Part shown: one piece after another, positions 7,828 to 17,376 of the stretch
How the letters are laid out: each line of letters opens with the position of its first letter
Position numbering within the stretch: position 1 is the stretch's first letter
Program-made: the position numbers and the translations under genes
Assembly (NCBI RefSeq): GCF_003346515.1
Contig: NZ_QQNA01000031.1
Location: forward strand, 1 to 64,000
Reading direction: 5' to 3'
DNA: 64,000 bases
Origin: Streptomyces corynorhini
Lineage (GTDB): Bacteria; Actinomycetota; Actinomycetes; Streptomycetales; Streptomycetaceae
Notes under the pieces: model-generated
Database searches by the model: none
Told to the model about the DNA's origin: nothing
Seen by the model: the letters and a program-made list of their open reading frames with translations, nothing else

Positions 7828-9864
7828 CTACGTCAGGCCGGTGACCTGCCAGCGTTGATTCGTACCGGAGTTGGGCTTCCAGACCGAGACCCGGGCGCCC
7901 TCCGCGGACGACTGCCCGGCGACCTCCAGCAGTTCGCCGCTCACGGCGCTGACGAAGGTGTAGCTGCCGTCGCCCGTGGTGGACAGGATCCACTGGGCGC
8001 CGCGGCCCGGCTTCGCCTGGTCCCTCTCCAGCACCGCCGTGCCGCCGTCGACCGCGAGTCGGCTGCCGTCCGCCGGGTTGCGCAGTACGTAGCGCTCCCG
8101 GTCGCCGACGCCCTTCGTCACCTTCTCGATCCGCCACCGCTGGCCGGCGTCGCCCGCGTCGGTGGTGCGGATCACGGCTCCGGTCGCGTCGTCCGAGACG
8201 CCGAGCGACTTGCCGCTGCCCACGCCGGTCAGGCCGTAGGTGTGCCCCGGCCGGATCGGCGCGGTGTCCTTGGCCACCCCGGACACGCCCGTGATCCGCA
8301 GGGTGGTCACCGAACCGGCCGGTACGGTGACGCTCGCGCGGCCCTTCGACACGGCGACCGCGCGCTTCTTGACCAGGGCGCCCGAGGCGTCCGTGACGAC
8401 GGGGGTGACCTTCGCGCCCTTGGCCACCTCGGCGAAGCCGGACAGGTCGAGAGCGATCTCATGGGCGCTGTCGGTGTCGTTGACGTGGACGACGGTGGCC
8501 TCGCGCCCGGAGGCGGACACCGCCGCCGCGCTCGCGGTGTCGTCCACCCGGACCAGCCGGTCGCCGGGGCGGATGAAGTGGGTGAAGTTCCGCGCGGTGT
8601 CGAACTTGGTGTTGGTCAGCACCGGGCAGGTCTTCAGGGTGTCCTTCGCCGTGCAGCTGAACGGCACCTGGATCGAGCCCCAGTTGCCGCCCTTCGCGGA
8701 CTCGCCGCCCGGCCGCATGTTGTCGTAGTCCTCCACCGGCTGCCAGAACAGCCAGGCGGTGGGCTCCAGTTCGCGCAGATCGTCCACGATGTGCCGGGCC
8801 AGACCCAGCCCCGGCCTCATGCTGGTGAAGTCCTGGCCGTCGCCCCAGTCGCCGTCGACCTCGCTCATCCACAGCGGCTTGTCGGCGCCCTTGGCGATGT
8901 CGCGCGCGGTGGTCCGGCCGCCGGTGCCGTAGGTGTGGACGTTGAGCTGGGCGACCAGATCCCGTACGTCCCGCGGGTAGGACTCCCAGTTGCGGGCGAA
9001 CGTCGTCGGGTTCGTCTCGTCCATCGCGGAGATCACCGCGTCGGTCTTCGACTTGCCGAGCTTCTCGGCCAGCGCCCTGATGACCTGCTGCTGGCGCTCG
9101 GGGCCGACATGGGCGCCCTCCTGCCTGCCCCCCACCGGCTCGCCGTCCGGGCCGAGCGTGGTGCCCCAGTAGGACGTGTTGGGCTCGTTGAACGGGTCGA
9201 CGGTGTCGACCTTGATCCGGCTCGCCTTCTCCAGCCGCTCCACCGCGCCGGTCAGATAGGCGGCGAAGTCGGCCACCTTGTCGGGACGCAACTGGTCCTG
9301 CCCGGCCTGGAAGTTGCCCGAGACATAGCCGCTCTCGGTCATGAACCAGGGCGGCGAGTTGGAGAACGCCTCCCAGTGCGTGACGTCCTTCTTGATCCGG
9401 TTCACCCACCAGCGCTGAGTGGCATCGGCGTTCGCGTTCCAGTGGGCGGGGTTGCCCGCCGACCACCAGTCGCGGTCGTCACGCGTGGTCCCCTCGGGCG
9501 CCCGCCACCAGCCCTCGACCGCGCCGCCCGCCCGCAGATAGTCCTTGACGTCGGGCGCGTTGCCGCCGCCAATGTTGTAGCGGGCGATGTTGAGGGCGAG
9601 CCCGTCGTCGCCGAAGACCAGCTTCGCCAGCCTCTCGCGGATCTCCGCCGGATAGCCGCCGGTCGCATGGGCGAACCAGACGAGGCTGGTGCCCCAGCCC
9701 TCGAACTCCTGCCCCTGGTAGGAGGGGTCGGGCCGTACGGTGACGGTGGTGGTGGCGGCCGGGGCGGCGGCCCCGGCCTGTGGACCGCCGGCCAGCACAC
9801 CGCCGGTCGCGAGGGCGACGGCCAGGGCCGCCGCCGGATACCGGAAGGTACGTGGTCTCTTCAT
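7828..9864 (-). CDS. Secreted GH30 enzyme with C-terminal ricin-type module, probable endo-beta-1,6-galactanase
   Basis: The protein has 678 residues. The signal peptide runs to about residue 32. The GH30 barrel begins with QEFEGWGTSLVWFAHATGG and carries the acid/base Glu227 (DPFNEPNTSYW) and nucleophile Glu335 (LWMSEVDGDW). Beta-sandwich residues follow to about 540, then a single beta-trefoil (about 545-678) with GQRW, GAQW and NQRW motifs (CBM13-like). The EGWGTSLVW start and the gene partners resemble streptomycete endo-beta-1,6-galactanases (GH30 subfamily 5), which cut side chains of type II arabinogalactan. The subfamily call is from memory of the family, not a search. The start has AAGGGA ten bases upstream. 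It is the last gene of a leftward operon, after GH42. Confidence 0.8.
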   Translation of the reverse strand: MKRPRTFRYPAAALAVALATGGVLAGGPQAGAAAPAATTTVTVRPDPSYQGQEFEGWGTSLVWFAHATGGYPAEIRERLAKLVFGDDGLALNIARYNIGGGNAPDVKDYLRAGGAVEGWWRAPEGTTRDDRDWWSAGNPAHWNANADATQRWWVNRIKKDVTHWEAFSNSPPWFMTESGYVSGNFQAGQDQLRPDKVADFAAYLTGAVERLEKASRIKVDTVDPFNEPNTSYWGTTLGPDGEPVGGRQEGAHVGPERQQQVIRALAEKLGKSKTDAVISAMDETNPTTFARNWESYPRDVRDLVAQLNVHTYGTGGRTTARDIAKGADKPLWMSEVDGDWGDGQDFTSMRPGLGLARHIVDDLRELEPTAWLFWQPVEDYDNMRPGGESAKGGNWGSIQVPFSCTAKDTLKTCPVLTNTKFDTARNFTHFIRPGDRLVRVDDTASAAAVSASGREATVVHVNDTDSAHEIALDLSGFAEVAKGAKVTPVVTDASGALVKKRAVAVSKGRASVTVPAGSVTTLRITGVSGVAKDTAPIRPGHTYGLTGVGSGKSLGVSDDATGAVIRTTDAGDAGQRWRIEKVTKGVGDRERYVLRNPADGSRLAVDGGTAVLERDQAKPGRGAQWILSTTGDGSYTFVSAVSGELLEVAGQSSAEGARVSVWKPNSGTNQRWQVTGLT

Positions 9865-9970
9865 CGTGAGGAATTCCCTTGTCCGTGTCGCGTCATCGGG
9901 ACAGAACCGCAGACGTGCCTGGTGAAGACCCCCCTCCCGGTGCCCTCCCGCGCCGGGGCCGGCGCGGACC

Positions 9971-12022
9971 TCAGCGGCGTACCACCGCCACCCCGCGCGG
10001 CCCGAGCACGAGCGGCCCTTCCGCGCCGTGTCGTGTGCTGCCCGCCGTCCCGGCGAGCAACGTGCCGCTGAGCCGGGCCAGTTCGACCGGCTCGTCGGTG
10101 CGGTTGACGAGGAACCAGTACGCGGTGTCGCCGTCGCCCCTGACCACCAGCTCCACCCGGCCGCGCGCGGCCTCGGGCAGTTCACCGGCCACCCCGGCCC
10201 GCGCGAGCAGCGGCGCGAGCACCCCTCGCAGCCCCTCGGCACCGAGCCGGGTGGAGACGTACGCGGCGGAGCCGCCGCCCACCGCGCGGCGGGTGATCGC
10301 GGGCCGCCCCGACTGGTCGCCCGTACGGTACGAGGCGAGTACCTCGACGGCGTCGTCCGTCACGGTGATCCGGTCGGTCCACAGCGTGCCCGTGGAGCCG
10401 TCGTCGAGGGTGACGTGCTGCCCGTCGAGCAGCGGCCCGAACTCCTCGATCCGGATGCCGAGCAGCTCCCGCAGCGCGCCCGGGTAGCCGCCCAGCCAGG
10501 CGTGGTCGTTCTCGTCCACCACACCGGAGAAGTACGTGGTGACCAGATGGCCCCCGCCCTCGACGTAGCCGGTCAGCTCCTTGGCGAGATCGCGCGGCAC
10601 CACGTGCAGTACCGGCGCCACCACCAGGTCGTAGCCGTCCAGCGACGCGCCCCGGTGGACGACATCGGCCCGTACCCCCAGGTCGAGGAAGGCCGAGTAC
10701 CAGTCCAGCGCCTCCTGGCGGTAGCGCAGCAGGGAGGTCGGGTGGGAGTCCTGCTCGCTGGCCCACCACGACTCCCAGTCGAAGAGGACGGCCGCGCGGG
10801 CGGGCCGCCCGTGGGAGCCCACGACCTCGGACAGCTCGCCCAGCAGAGCGCCGAGCGCGGCCACCGAGCGGAACACCTCGCTGTCGGGACCGGCGTGCGG
10901 CACCATCGCCGAGTGGTACTTCTCGGCGCCCGCCGCCGACTGCCGCCACTGGAAGAAGCAGACGGCGTCCGCGCCGTGCGCCACGTGCAGCAGCGAGTCC
11001 CGCGCCAACTCGTCAGGTCGCTTGGCCACGTTGACGGGCTGCCAGTTCACGGCGCTGGTGGAGTGCTCCATCAGGAACCAGGGGTGTCCGCCGGCGATCG
11101 AACCGGTCAGGTTCGCGGAGAACGACAGCTCGTCGAGCCGCTGCGGTCCTGGCAGGGTGTAGTGGTCGTTGGAGACGAAGTCCACCTCCCGGGCCCAGTC
11201 GGCGTAGTGCATCCCCTTCGTCTCGCCCATCACCATGAAGTTGGTGGTCACCGGGGTGTCGGGGGTCAGCCGGTACAGCAGGTCGCGCTCGGCCCGCAGA
11301 TAGTCCTTCAGGGCGTCCGAGGAGAACCGCTTGAAGTCGAGCTGCTGGGTCGGGTTGGGGTGCGAGGCGGCCAGCCGGGGCGGCAGGATCTGGTCCCACT
11401 CCGTGTAGCGCTGGGCCCAGAAGGCCGTTCCCCAGGCGTGGTTGAGAGCCTCGATCGAGCCGTAGCGGTCGGTCAGCCAGCCGCGGAAGGCGTGCGCGGC
11501 GTCGTCGGAGTAGTCGTAGATGTTGTGGCAGCCCAGCTCGTTGGAGATGTGCCAGGCGGTGAGCGCGGGGTGGTCCCCGTACCGCTCGGCCATCTTCCGC
11601 GCGAGCTTGAGCGCGTAGCTGCGGAAGACCGGCGAGGTGGGCCGCCAGTGCTGGCGGGCGCCGGGCCACACCGTCTCGCCGGCGGCGGTGACCGGCAGGA
11701 TCTCCGGGTGCAGCGTGGTCAGCCACGGCGGCGGGGAGGCGGTCGCGGTCGCCAGATCCACCGCGATGCCGCCCTCGTGCAGCAGATCCATGATCTCGTC
11801 CAGCCAGCCGAACTCCCAGGTGTCGGGGGCGGGCTGGATCCGGGCCCAGGAGAAGATGGCGAGGGACACGATGTTCACACCGGCTTCGCGCATCAGCCGG
11901 ATGTCCTCGGGCCACACCTCGCGCGGCCACTGCTCCGGGTTGTAGTCGGCGCCGTACGCGAACCGCGGTGTGCGGTCGTCGTGGGGCCGGCGCAGCCAGC
12001 GGGGCGACGGGACGCGGGTCAT
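9971..12022 (-). CDS. GH42 beta-galactosidase
   Basis: The protein has 683 residues and no signal peptide, so it is cytoplasmic. It opens with FAYGADYNPEQWP, the GH42 signature. The acid/base is Glu162 (WHISNELGCHN) and the nucleophile Glu319 (FLMEHSTSAVNWQ). A trimerisation-like domain (about 395-600) and a small C-terminal beta domain follow, giving the usual family length. It should release galactose from imported beta-galacto-oligosaccharides made by the GH30 enzyme encoded downstream. A GAGGAG site lies upstream of the ATG. It follows the binding-protein gene by 115 bases and precedes the GH30 gene by 106 bases, consistent with one operon. Confidence 0.95.
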   Translation of the reverse strand: MTRVPSPRWLRRPHDDRTPRFAYGADYNPEQWPREVWPEDIRLMREAGVNIVSLAIFSWARIQPAPDTWEFGWLDEIMDLLHEGGIAVDLATATASPPPWLTTLHPEILPVTAAGETVWPGARQHWRPTSPVFRSYALKLARKMAERYGDHPALTAWHISNELGCHNIYDYSDDAAHAFRGWLTDRYGSIEALNHAWGTAFWAQRYTEWDQILPPRLAASHPNPTQQLDFKRFSSDALKDYLRAERDLLYRLTPDTPVTTNFMVMGETKGMHYADWAREVDFVSNDHYTLPGPQRLDELSFSANLTGSIAGGHPWFLMEHSTSAVNWQPVNVAKRPDELARDSLLHVAHGADAVCFFQWRQSAAGAEKYHSAMVPHAGPDSEVFRSVAALGALLGELSEVVGSHGRPARAAVLFDWESWWASEQDSHPTSLLRYRQEALDWYSAFLDLGVRADVVHRGASLDGYDLVVAPVLHVVPRDLAKELTGYVEGGGHLVTTYFSGVVDENDHAWLGGYPGALRELLGIRIEEFGPLLDGQHVTLDDGSTGTLWTDRITVTDDAVEVLASYRTGDQSGRPAITRRAVGGGSAAYVSTRLGAEGLRGVLAPLLARAGVAGELPEAARGRVELVVRGDGDTAYWFLVNRTDEPVELARLSGTLLAGTAGSTRHGAEGPLVLGPRGVAVVRR

Positions 12023-12137
12023 CTTGCTCCTCGGATGAGAATCGAGCCGGTGGATACGCGGCGCGGGTGGGCCGCGGGCGCCGGGTGGTGACGGCTGACG
12101 GAGTCGCCGCCCTCCGCCACCACCTGCCCGGCCGGAG

Positions 12138-13493
12138 TTACTTGACGGTGAAGCCCTGCTCCGAGCCGTAGGCGCGGGACTGCTTCTGCCAGGCGGCGAG
12201 GCCCTCGCTCAGCGTGGTGCCGGAGACGTACGCCTTGCCGACGGTGTCGTTGAAGATCGAGTTCGCGTAGACCTGGAAGGGCAGGTACGACCAGTCGGAC
12301 GCGACCTCGGACGCGGACTGGGCGAAGACCTTGTTGATCTCCTGACCGCCGAAGTAGTCGAACTTCGTGTCCAGGAACTCCTTGGACGTCATGTCGGCGG
12401 TGGTCGCGGGGTACGCGCCGTCCTTCACCCGGGACTTGACGCCCGCCCCGGCGGCGACGTACTCGGTGAACGCGTAGGCGAGCGCCTTGTTCTTGCCCGC
12501 GGCGGGGACGGCCAGCGAGCTGCCGCCGCTCTCCGCGCTGGACTTCTCGCCCGCCTTCCACTGCGGCAGCGGGGCCACCCGCCAGTCACCGGCCGCGGCG
12601 GGCGCGCCCGTCTGCAGGTTGGTGGGCATCCAGGCGCCGGTGGCCAGGGTGGCGATGGTGCCGTCACCCAGACCCTTGAACCACTCGTCGGTCCACGAGG
12701 TGACGGGCGCGAGCAGCTTGCCGTCGAGCAGCTTCTGCCAGGTCTTGGCGAAGGTGGTGCTTCCGGCGTCGCCGAAGTCGATGCTCACATCGGTGCCGTC
12801 GACCTTGTACGGGCGACCGCCGGCCTGCCACATCAGGCTGGTGGCGAAGCCCGCCTCGCCGGTGTCGGCGGTGATGTAGACCTTCGGGTCGGCCTTGTGC
12901 AGCTTCTCGGCCGCCGTCACGTACGCGTCCCAGGTGGTCGGCACCGCGATCTTGTACTTGTCGAAGACCTTCTTGTTGTAGTACAGGGCCATCGGGCCCG
13001 AGTCGACCGGCAGCCCGTAGACGGCGTCGTCGGAGGTGACCGCGTTCCACGGGCCGGGGGAGTAGGAGTCGGCCAGCTTGTCGGCACCGTACGGGGCGAG
13101 GTCGGCGACGGACTTGGCCAGCGAGAACTGGCCCAGTGCGAAGTACTCGATCTGCGCGACGTCGGGGACGCCCTTGCCCGCCGAGATGGCGTTCTGGAGG
13201 GCGGTGTACTCGTCCTTGGACGTCCCGGCGTTGACCACCTTGACCTTCACCTTGGGGTGCGCGGCCTCGAAGTCCTTCGCGACCTTGGGGATGGTGGAGT
13301 CCCAGGTCCAGACCGTGAGGTCGCCGCCCTTTTCGAGAGCCGCCTTGACGTCGTCGGCGCTCCCCGAGTCCGAGCCGCCGCTGTCGTCGGAGGATCCGCC
13401 GCAGGCCGTCAGGGTGAGGGCGAGGGCGAGCACGGAGGCCAGACCGGCACCGCGCACGCCGCGCCGGCGCGCTGTGTTGTACATCAGAGTCAT
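12138..13493 (-). CDS. Sugar ABC transporter solute-binding lipoprotein (CUT1), second system
   Basis: The protein has 451 residues with an Arg-rich signal and a clear lipobox, LTAC, with Cys31 as the lipidated residue, followed by a Gly/Ser/Asp-rich linker. The mature domain has the bilobal family 1 fold (LTVWTWDSTIPKVAKDFEAAHP, ALYYNKKVF). It would capture oligosaccharide, presumably galacto-oligosaccharide, for the permeases encoded just upstream. It lies 79 bases after the second permease and 115 bases before the GH42 gene. The ligand is inferred from context. Confidence 0.9.
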   Translation of the reverse strand: MTLMYNTARRRGVRGAGLASVLALALTLTACGGSSDDSGGSDSGSADDVKAALEKGGDLTVWTWDSTIPKVAKDFEAAHPKVKVKVVNAGTSKDEYTALQNAISAGKGVPDVAQIEYFALGQFSLAKSVADLAPYGADKLADSYSPGPWNAVTSDDAVYGLPVDSGPMALYYNKKVFDKYKIAVPTTWDAYVTAAEKLHKADPKVYITADTGEAGFATSLMWQAGGRPYKVDGTDVSIDFGDAGSTTFAKTWQKLLDGKLLAPVTSWTDEWFKGLGDGTIATLATGAWMPTNLQTGAPAAAGDWRVAPLPQWKAGEKSSAESGGSSLAVPAAGKNKALAYAFTEYVAAGAGVKSRVKDGAYPATTADMTSKEFLDTKFDYFGGQEINKVFAQSASEVASDWSYLPFQVYANSIFNDTVGKAYVSGTTLSEGLAAWQKQSRAYGSEQGFTVK

Positions 13494-13572
13494 CTCACTT
13501 CGTTGTCAGAGAACTGCCGAACAGCTGAGGAAAAGGGGAGGGATCACCAGGAGCGGGCGGGAAGCGAGCGGC

Positions 13573-14520
13573 TCACTCCTTGACGCTGCCCGCGGCGAGC
13601 CCGGACTGCCAGTACCGCTGGAGCAGCAGGAACGCGGCGATGAGGGGCACGATGGTGAGCAGCGAGCCGGTGATCACCAGGTTGAAGATGGCCTCGCCGC
13701 CGTTGGTCTGCGCCTGCGCGTTCCAGGAGTTGAGTCCGAGCGTGAGCGGGTACCAGTCCGGGTTCTTCAGCATGATCAGCGGCAGGAAGTAGTTGTTCCA
13801 GGTCGCGACCATGGTGAACAGCAGCACCGTCACGATGCCGGGGGCCAGCAGCGGCAGGCTCACCGTGAAGAAGGTACGGATCTCGCTCGCGCCGTCGATC
13901 CTGGCGGCCTCCAGCAGCTCGGCGGGGATCGCCTCGGCGGCGAATACCCACATGAGATAGAGGCCGAACGGTGAGATCAGCGACGGGATGATCACCGCCC
14001 AGGGGGTGTCGGTCAGCCCCATCTTGCTGAACATGAGGAAGGTGGGGACCGCCAGCGCCGTACCGGGGACGGCGACGGCGCCGATCACCACCGCGAAGAT
14101 GCCGCGCTTGCCGGGGAACTGGAACTTGGCGAGCGCGTAGCCGCCGAGCACCGCGAGGAAGGTCGCGCCGCCGGCTCCCACCACCACGTAGAGCAGGGTG
14201 TTGAGCAGCCAGCGGACGAACACACCGTCGTTGTAGGTGAGCGTGTCCGCGATATTGCGGAAGAACGCGAAGTCGCTGTCGAACCAGAGCCCGGAGGAGG
14301 AGAGCAGCCCGCTCTGCGTCTTGGTCGAGTTGATGACGAGCCAGACCAGCGGCACCAGGGCGTAGACCAGCACCAGACCGGTCAGCACGGTGAGCAGCAC
14401 ACTGCGGCGCGGGCGGTTGACACTGTGCCGTTGTCCGGGGCCGGGGGTGCGCAGCCCGGTGACGGGCCGGGGTGCGCGGTCCTCGCCCGGGGTGGCGGTG
14501 GCCGGGGCGGTGGCTCCCAT
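13573..14520 (-). CDS. Sugar ABC transporter permease (MalG-like), second system
   Basis: The protein has 315 residues: a Pro/Thr-rich N-tail, six predicted helices, the EAA loop EAARIDGASEIRTFFTVSLP and a C-terminus LAAGSVKE as in MalG-like subunits. The ATG at 14520 is two bases after the stop of the first permease, with AAGGAAG about seven bases upstream, so the two are tightly coupled. It forms the transmembrane channel with its partner. No ATPase gene is in this operon. Confidence 0.9.
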   Translation of the reverse strand: MGATAPATATPGEDRAPRPVTGLRTPGPGQRHSVNRPRRSVLLTVLTGLVLVYALVPLVWLVINSTKTQSGLLSSSGLWFDSDFAFFRNIADTLTYNDGVFVRWLLNTLLYVVVGAGGATFLAVLGGYALAKFQFPGKRGIFAVVIGAVAVPGTALAVPTFLMFSKMGLTDTPWAVIIPSLISPFGLYLMWVFAAEAIPAELLEAARIDGASEIRTFFTVSLPLLAPGIVTVLLFTMVATWNNYFLPLIMLKNPDWYPLTLGLNSWNAQAQTNGGEAIFNLVITGSLLTIVPLIAAFLLLQRYWQSGLAAGSVKE

Positions 14521-14522
14521 CG

Positions 14523-15446
14523 TCACGCTTCCTTTCGCATGCCGCGGAGCTGGACGGCATAGGCGATGATCATGGTGAAGATGCCCATGATGATCGCGAC
14601 CGTGGCCGCGTAGTTGTGCTGCTGGCCGGAGAAGGCCAGCGAGTAGGTGTAGAAGTTCGGCGTGAAGTCCGTGGTGATCGTGTTGGGCGCCAGATTCTTC
14701 AGGATGCTCGGCTCGTTGAAGAGCTGGAAGCTGCCGATGATCGAGAAGATGGTGGCGATGACCAGCGCGCCCCGGATGGCGGGGAGTTTGATGGCCGTGA
14801 TGACGCGCAGCTGCCCGGCGCCGTCGATCTCCGCCGCCTCGTAGAGCGAGTGCGGGATCACCCGCAGCGCCGCGTAGAAGATCAGCATGTTGTAGCCGAC
14901 GAACTCCCAGGTCACGATATTGCCGATGGAGGCGAGCACCAGACCGGAGGAGAGCGGGTCGGGCAGTGACACCCCGAAGGCGTCGTTGATGTTGCCGACG
15001 AGGCCGAAGCGGGTGCCGTACATGAAGCCCCACATCAGGGCGGCCACCACGGCGGGGACGGCGTACGGCAGGAAGATCGCGATCCGGAAGAAGTTCCTGC
15101 CGTAGAGCCGGCCGCTGTCGATGGCCAGCGCGACCAGCAGCGCGATCCCGAGCATCACCGGTACCTGCACCGCGAGGAAGAGGGTCACCCGGCCCAGCGC
15201 GGACCAGAAGTTCGGGTCCTCCAGCGCCCGCTGGTAGTTGTCGAACCCGACGAACGAGGTGCCGCCCACGAGTTGGGTCCGGAAGAGGCTCAGATAGATC
15301 GAGTAGCAGATCGGGGCCAGGAAGACGAGGGCGAAGACCGCCATGAACGGTCCGATGAAGCCCCAGCCGATCAGGGCCCGCCTGCGTCGAGGGCCCCGTG
15401 GCGGGGCGGGGTGTCCCGCTGTGGAGGGCGGTGACAATGCCGTCAT
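14523..15446 (-). CDS. Sugar ABC transporter permease (MalF-like), second system
   Basis: First gene of the leftward galactoside operon, 307 residues. The ATG at 15446 has GAGGAAC about eight bases upstream; longer in-frame readings upstream lack a ribosome site and run into the operator region. It has six predicted helices and the EAA motif EAAEIDGAGQLRVITAIKLP. It forms a heterodimer with the permease encoded next. Transcription is probably controlled by the palindrome about 100 bases upstream and the divergent LacI. Confidence 0.9.
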   Translation of the reverse strand: MTALSPPSTAGHPAPPRGPRRRRALIGWGFIGPFMAVFALVFLAPICYSIYLSLFRTQLVGGTSFVGFDNYQRALEDPNFWSALGRVTLFLAVQVPVMLGIALLVALAIDSGRLYGRNFFRIAIFLPYAVPAVVAALMWGFMYGTRFGLVGNINDAFGVSLPDPLSSGLVLASIGNIVTWEFVGYNMLIFYAALRVIPHSLYEAAEIDGAGQLRVITAIKLPAIRGALVIATIFSIIGSFQLFNEPSILKNLAPNTITTDFTPNFYTYSLAFSGQQHNYAATVAIIMGIFTMIIAYAVQLRGMRKEA

Positions 15447-15544
15447 GACTTTGTTCCTCGCTGGTCGTCCTGGCGCACCCGGCACCCGGCAGCCGGATGG
15501 AAACGTACGTGAACAGGCCATGCCCCGATACCGCCGCGGGCGAC

Positions 15545-15560
15545 ATGTTTACGTAAACAT
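15545..15560. promoter_or_regulatory. LacI-type operator, perfect 16-bp palindrome
   Basis: ATGTTTACGTAAACAT is a perfect palindrome with the central CG expected for LacI-family proteins, located between the leftward transporter operon and the divergent lacI gene. TTGACG on the minus strand at 15601-15596, with TAAGCA about 17 bases on, would place the operator just after the leftward transcription start. A weaker related site (GAAACGTACGTGAAC) lies near 15500. Confidence 0.75.
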
Positions 15561-15674
15561 CTGTTGATGGGATGCTTACATTGGGGCCCGGAGGGCGTCA
15601 AGATTCATGGCGGGGTCAGTTTTGCCCCGAGGCGGCGCCGACCGCGGAGCGTGAGGGTACGGGTGGAGGACATC

Positions 15675-16781
15675 GTGGACAGCGCGGAGCCGGACGCATG
15701 GTCGTCGCAGGCCGGAGCGGCGGGCCCCGGGACAGCCGGGGCGGGCCGCGGGACAGTCGGATCGCCGCGCCGTCGCAGAGTGTCCATGGCGGACGTCGCC
15801 CGGCGCGCGGGTGTCTCCTCGCAGACGGTCTCCCGGGTGGCCAACGGCCACCAGGGGGTGGTGGAGAAGACCCGGGAGCAGGTTCTGGCCGCGATGAAGG
15901 AGTTGGGCTACCGGCCCAACAGCGCGGCCCGCGCGCTCAAGCGCGGCGAGTTCCGCACCATCGGCATCATCCTGTTCACCCTCTCGACCACCGGCAACGT
16001 CCGCACCCTGGAGGCGATCGCCACCTCGGCCGCGGAGCAGGGATACGCCACCACACTGCTGCCCGTCGCCATCCCCACCCAGGACCAAGTACGCGGCGCC
16101 TTCACGCGGTTGGGCGAGCTGGCGGTCGACGCCATCATCGTGATCATGGAGGTCCATCTGCTGGACGCCGCCACGGTCTCGCTCCCGCCCGACGTGGGCG
16201 TCGTGGTCGTCGACTCCAACGCGGGCGACCGCTACAGCGTGGTCGACACCGACCAGGCGGGCGGCGCCCGGGAGGCGGTGCGGCATCTGCTGGGGCTGGG
16301 ACACCGTACGGTCTGGCACCTGGCCGGGCCCGAGGAGTCGTACGCCTCACAGCACCGCGCCGACGCCTGGCGGGCCACGCTGCGCGAGGCGGGCCGCGAG
16401 GTGCCGCCGCTGCTGCGCGGCGACTGGTCGGCCGAGTCCGGATACCGCGCCGGGCTGCGGCTGGCCCGCGAACCGGGGTGTACGGCGGTCTTCGCGGCCA
16501 ACGACCAGATGGCGCTCGGGCTGCTGCGGGCGCTGCACGAGTCGGGCCGTACGGTCCCCGGCCAGGTCAGCGTGGTGGGCTTCGACGACATCCCGGACGC
16601 GGGCTCGTACCTGCCGCCGCTGACCACGGTCCGCCAGGACTTCGCCGAGGTCGGGCGGCGGTGCGTCGAGGGCGCGCTGCGCCAGATCCGGGAACACACC
16701 GAGGAGCCCGGCACCACGCTCGTACCCACCCGGATCGTGGTCCGCGAGAGCACGGCGCCGCCACCGGGCCCGGCGGGCTGA
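15675..16781 (+). CDS. LacI-family repressor of the galactoside operon
   Basis: The protein has about 368 residues. After a 30-40 residue low-complexity N-tail comes the HTH (SMADVARRAGVSSQTVSRVAN), the hinge (NSAARALKRGE) and the sugar-sensing domain ending RIVVREST. I chose GTG at 15675 because GGAGG lies five bases upstream; GTG at 15663, behind GAGGG, is also possible. It is divergent from the permease-SBP-GH42-GH30 operon and should bind the palindrome at 15545-15560. The residues reading the operator differ from those of the LacI at 788, as do the operators, so cross-talk is unlikely. Confidence 0.9.
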   Translation: MDSAEPDAWSSQAGAAGPGTAGAGRGTVGSPRRRRVSMADVARRAGVSSQTVSRVANGHQGVVEKTREQVLAAMKELGYRPNSAARALKRGEFRTIGIILFTLSTTGNVRTLEAIATSAAEQGYATTLLPVAIPTQDQVRGAFTRLGELAVDAIIVIMEVHLLDAATVSLPPDVGVVVVDSNAGDRYSVVDTDQAGGAREAVRHLLGLGHRTVWHLAGPEESYASQHRADAWRATLREAGREVPPLLRGDWSAESGYRAGLRLAREPGCTAVFAANDQMALGLLRALHESGRTVPGQVSVVGFDDIPDAGSYLPPLTTVRQDFAEVGRRCVEGALRQIREHTEEPGTTLVPTRIVVRESTAPPPGPAG

Positions 16782-16805
16782 CGGGCTGACGGGGTGACGG
16801 GCTCA

Positions 16806-16840
16806 GGGGCTGACGGGGGGACGGGGGGAGGCTCAGCCCC
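16806..16840. terminator. Hairpin within a tandem-repeat tail, probable bidirectional terminator
   Basis: GGGGCTGA (16806-16813) pairs with TCAGCCCC (16833-16840) between two convergent genes. The stretch 16776-16830 is made of repeated GGGCTGACG-like units. The right arm contains the stop codon of the leftward gene. Confidence 0.5.
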
Positions 16841-17333
16841 GCTGCCCCAGGTACGCGTCGCCCTTCCTGGTCAGGTGGCCGGCGTACCCCCTGCCGATCA
16901 ACGGCTTGCCCCGGAAGACCGCGACCTCCCCCTTCGACGAGTCCACGACCACGGGCCGGGCGAAGCAGGCGAATTCGTTGCGCTGCCGCTCCCGTGCCCA
17001 GGCGAGCGCCGCCGGGTCGACCCGCTCGCTGACCAGTACCGGGAAGACCGCCACCCCCGTCTGCAACCCGACGGGCAGACCGCCCTTGTTCTCCCTGGCG
17101 TACTGGAGGCACTGACCGGTGAAGACGGCGATGGTCTCCGTGGCGACATAGGGGACCGCCGCCGCGATGGTGAACAGATGGAGGTTCGTGGCCAGCCAGC
17201 GGAGCCGGAAGTCCGAGCGCCGCCCGACCAGGACGGGCGCGCCTCCCCAGTTGTCCTGGCGCGGCGCGCATCCGTCGGCCGCCAGCCGGCTCTCCAGTCC
17301 GGCCAGATAGTCGCTCGTCGCATCGTGGATCAT
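16833..17333 (-). CDS. Conserved hypothetical protein, 166 aa
   Basis: I do not recognise this family. The product has no signal peptide or clear membrane helix; one moderately hydrophobic stretch (LHLFTIAAAVPYVATETIAVF) lies near residues 51-71, and the C-terminus is Gly/Lys-rich (GKPLIGRGYAGHLTRKGDAYLG). Reading frame, codon use and the absence of a better frame support a real gene. It converges on lacI and is followed (in its own direction of origin) by the HTH-DUF2975 pair. No function can be offered. Confidence 0.65.
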   Translation of the reverse strand: MIHDATSDYLAGLESRLAADGCAPRQDNWGGAPVLVGRRSDFRLRWLATNLHLFTIAAAVPYVATETIAVFTGQCLQYARENKGGLPVGLQTGVAVFPVLVSERVDPAALAWARERQRNEFACFARPVVVDSSKGEVAVFRGKPLIGRGYAGHLTRKGDAYLGQRG

Positions 17334-17376
17334 GGGTGCGATTGTGCACCGGCCGGACGTGCCCGTAAAGATCGTT

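Noticed and set aside
7828-9864. GH30 glucosylceramidase
   Set aside because: The motif spacing, ricin-type module and GH42/importer context fit a galactan-degrading GH30 better, although activity is not proven.
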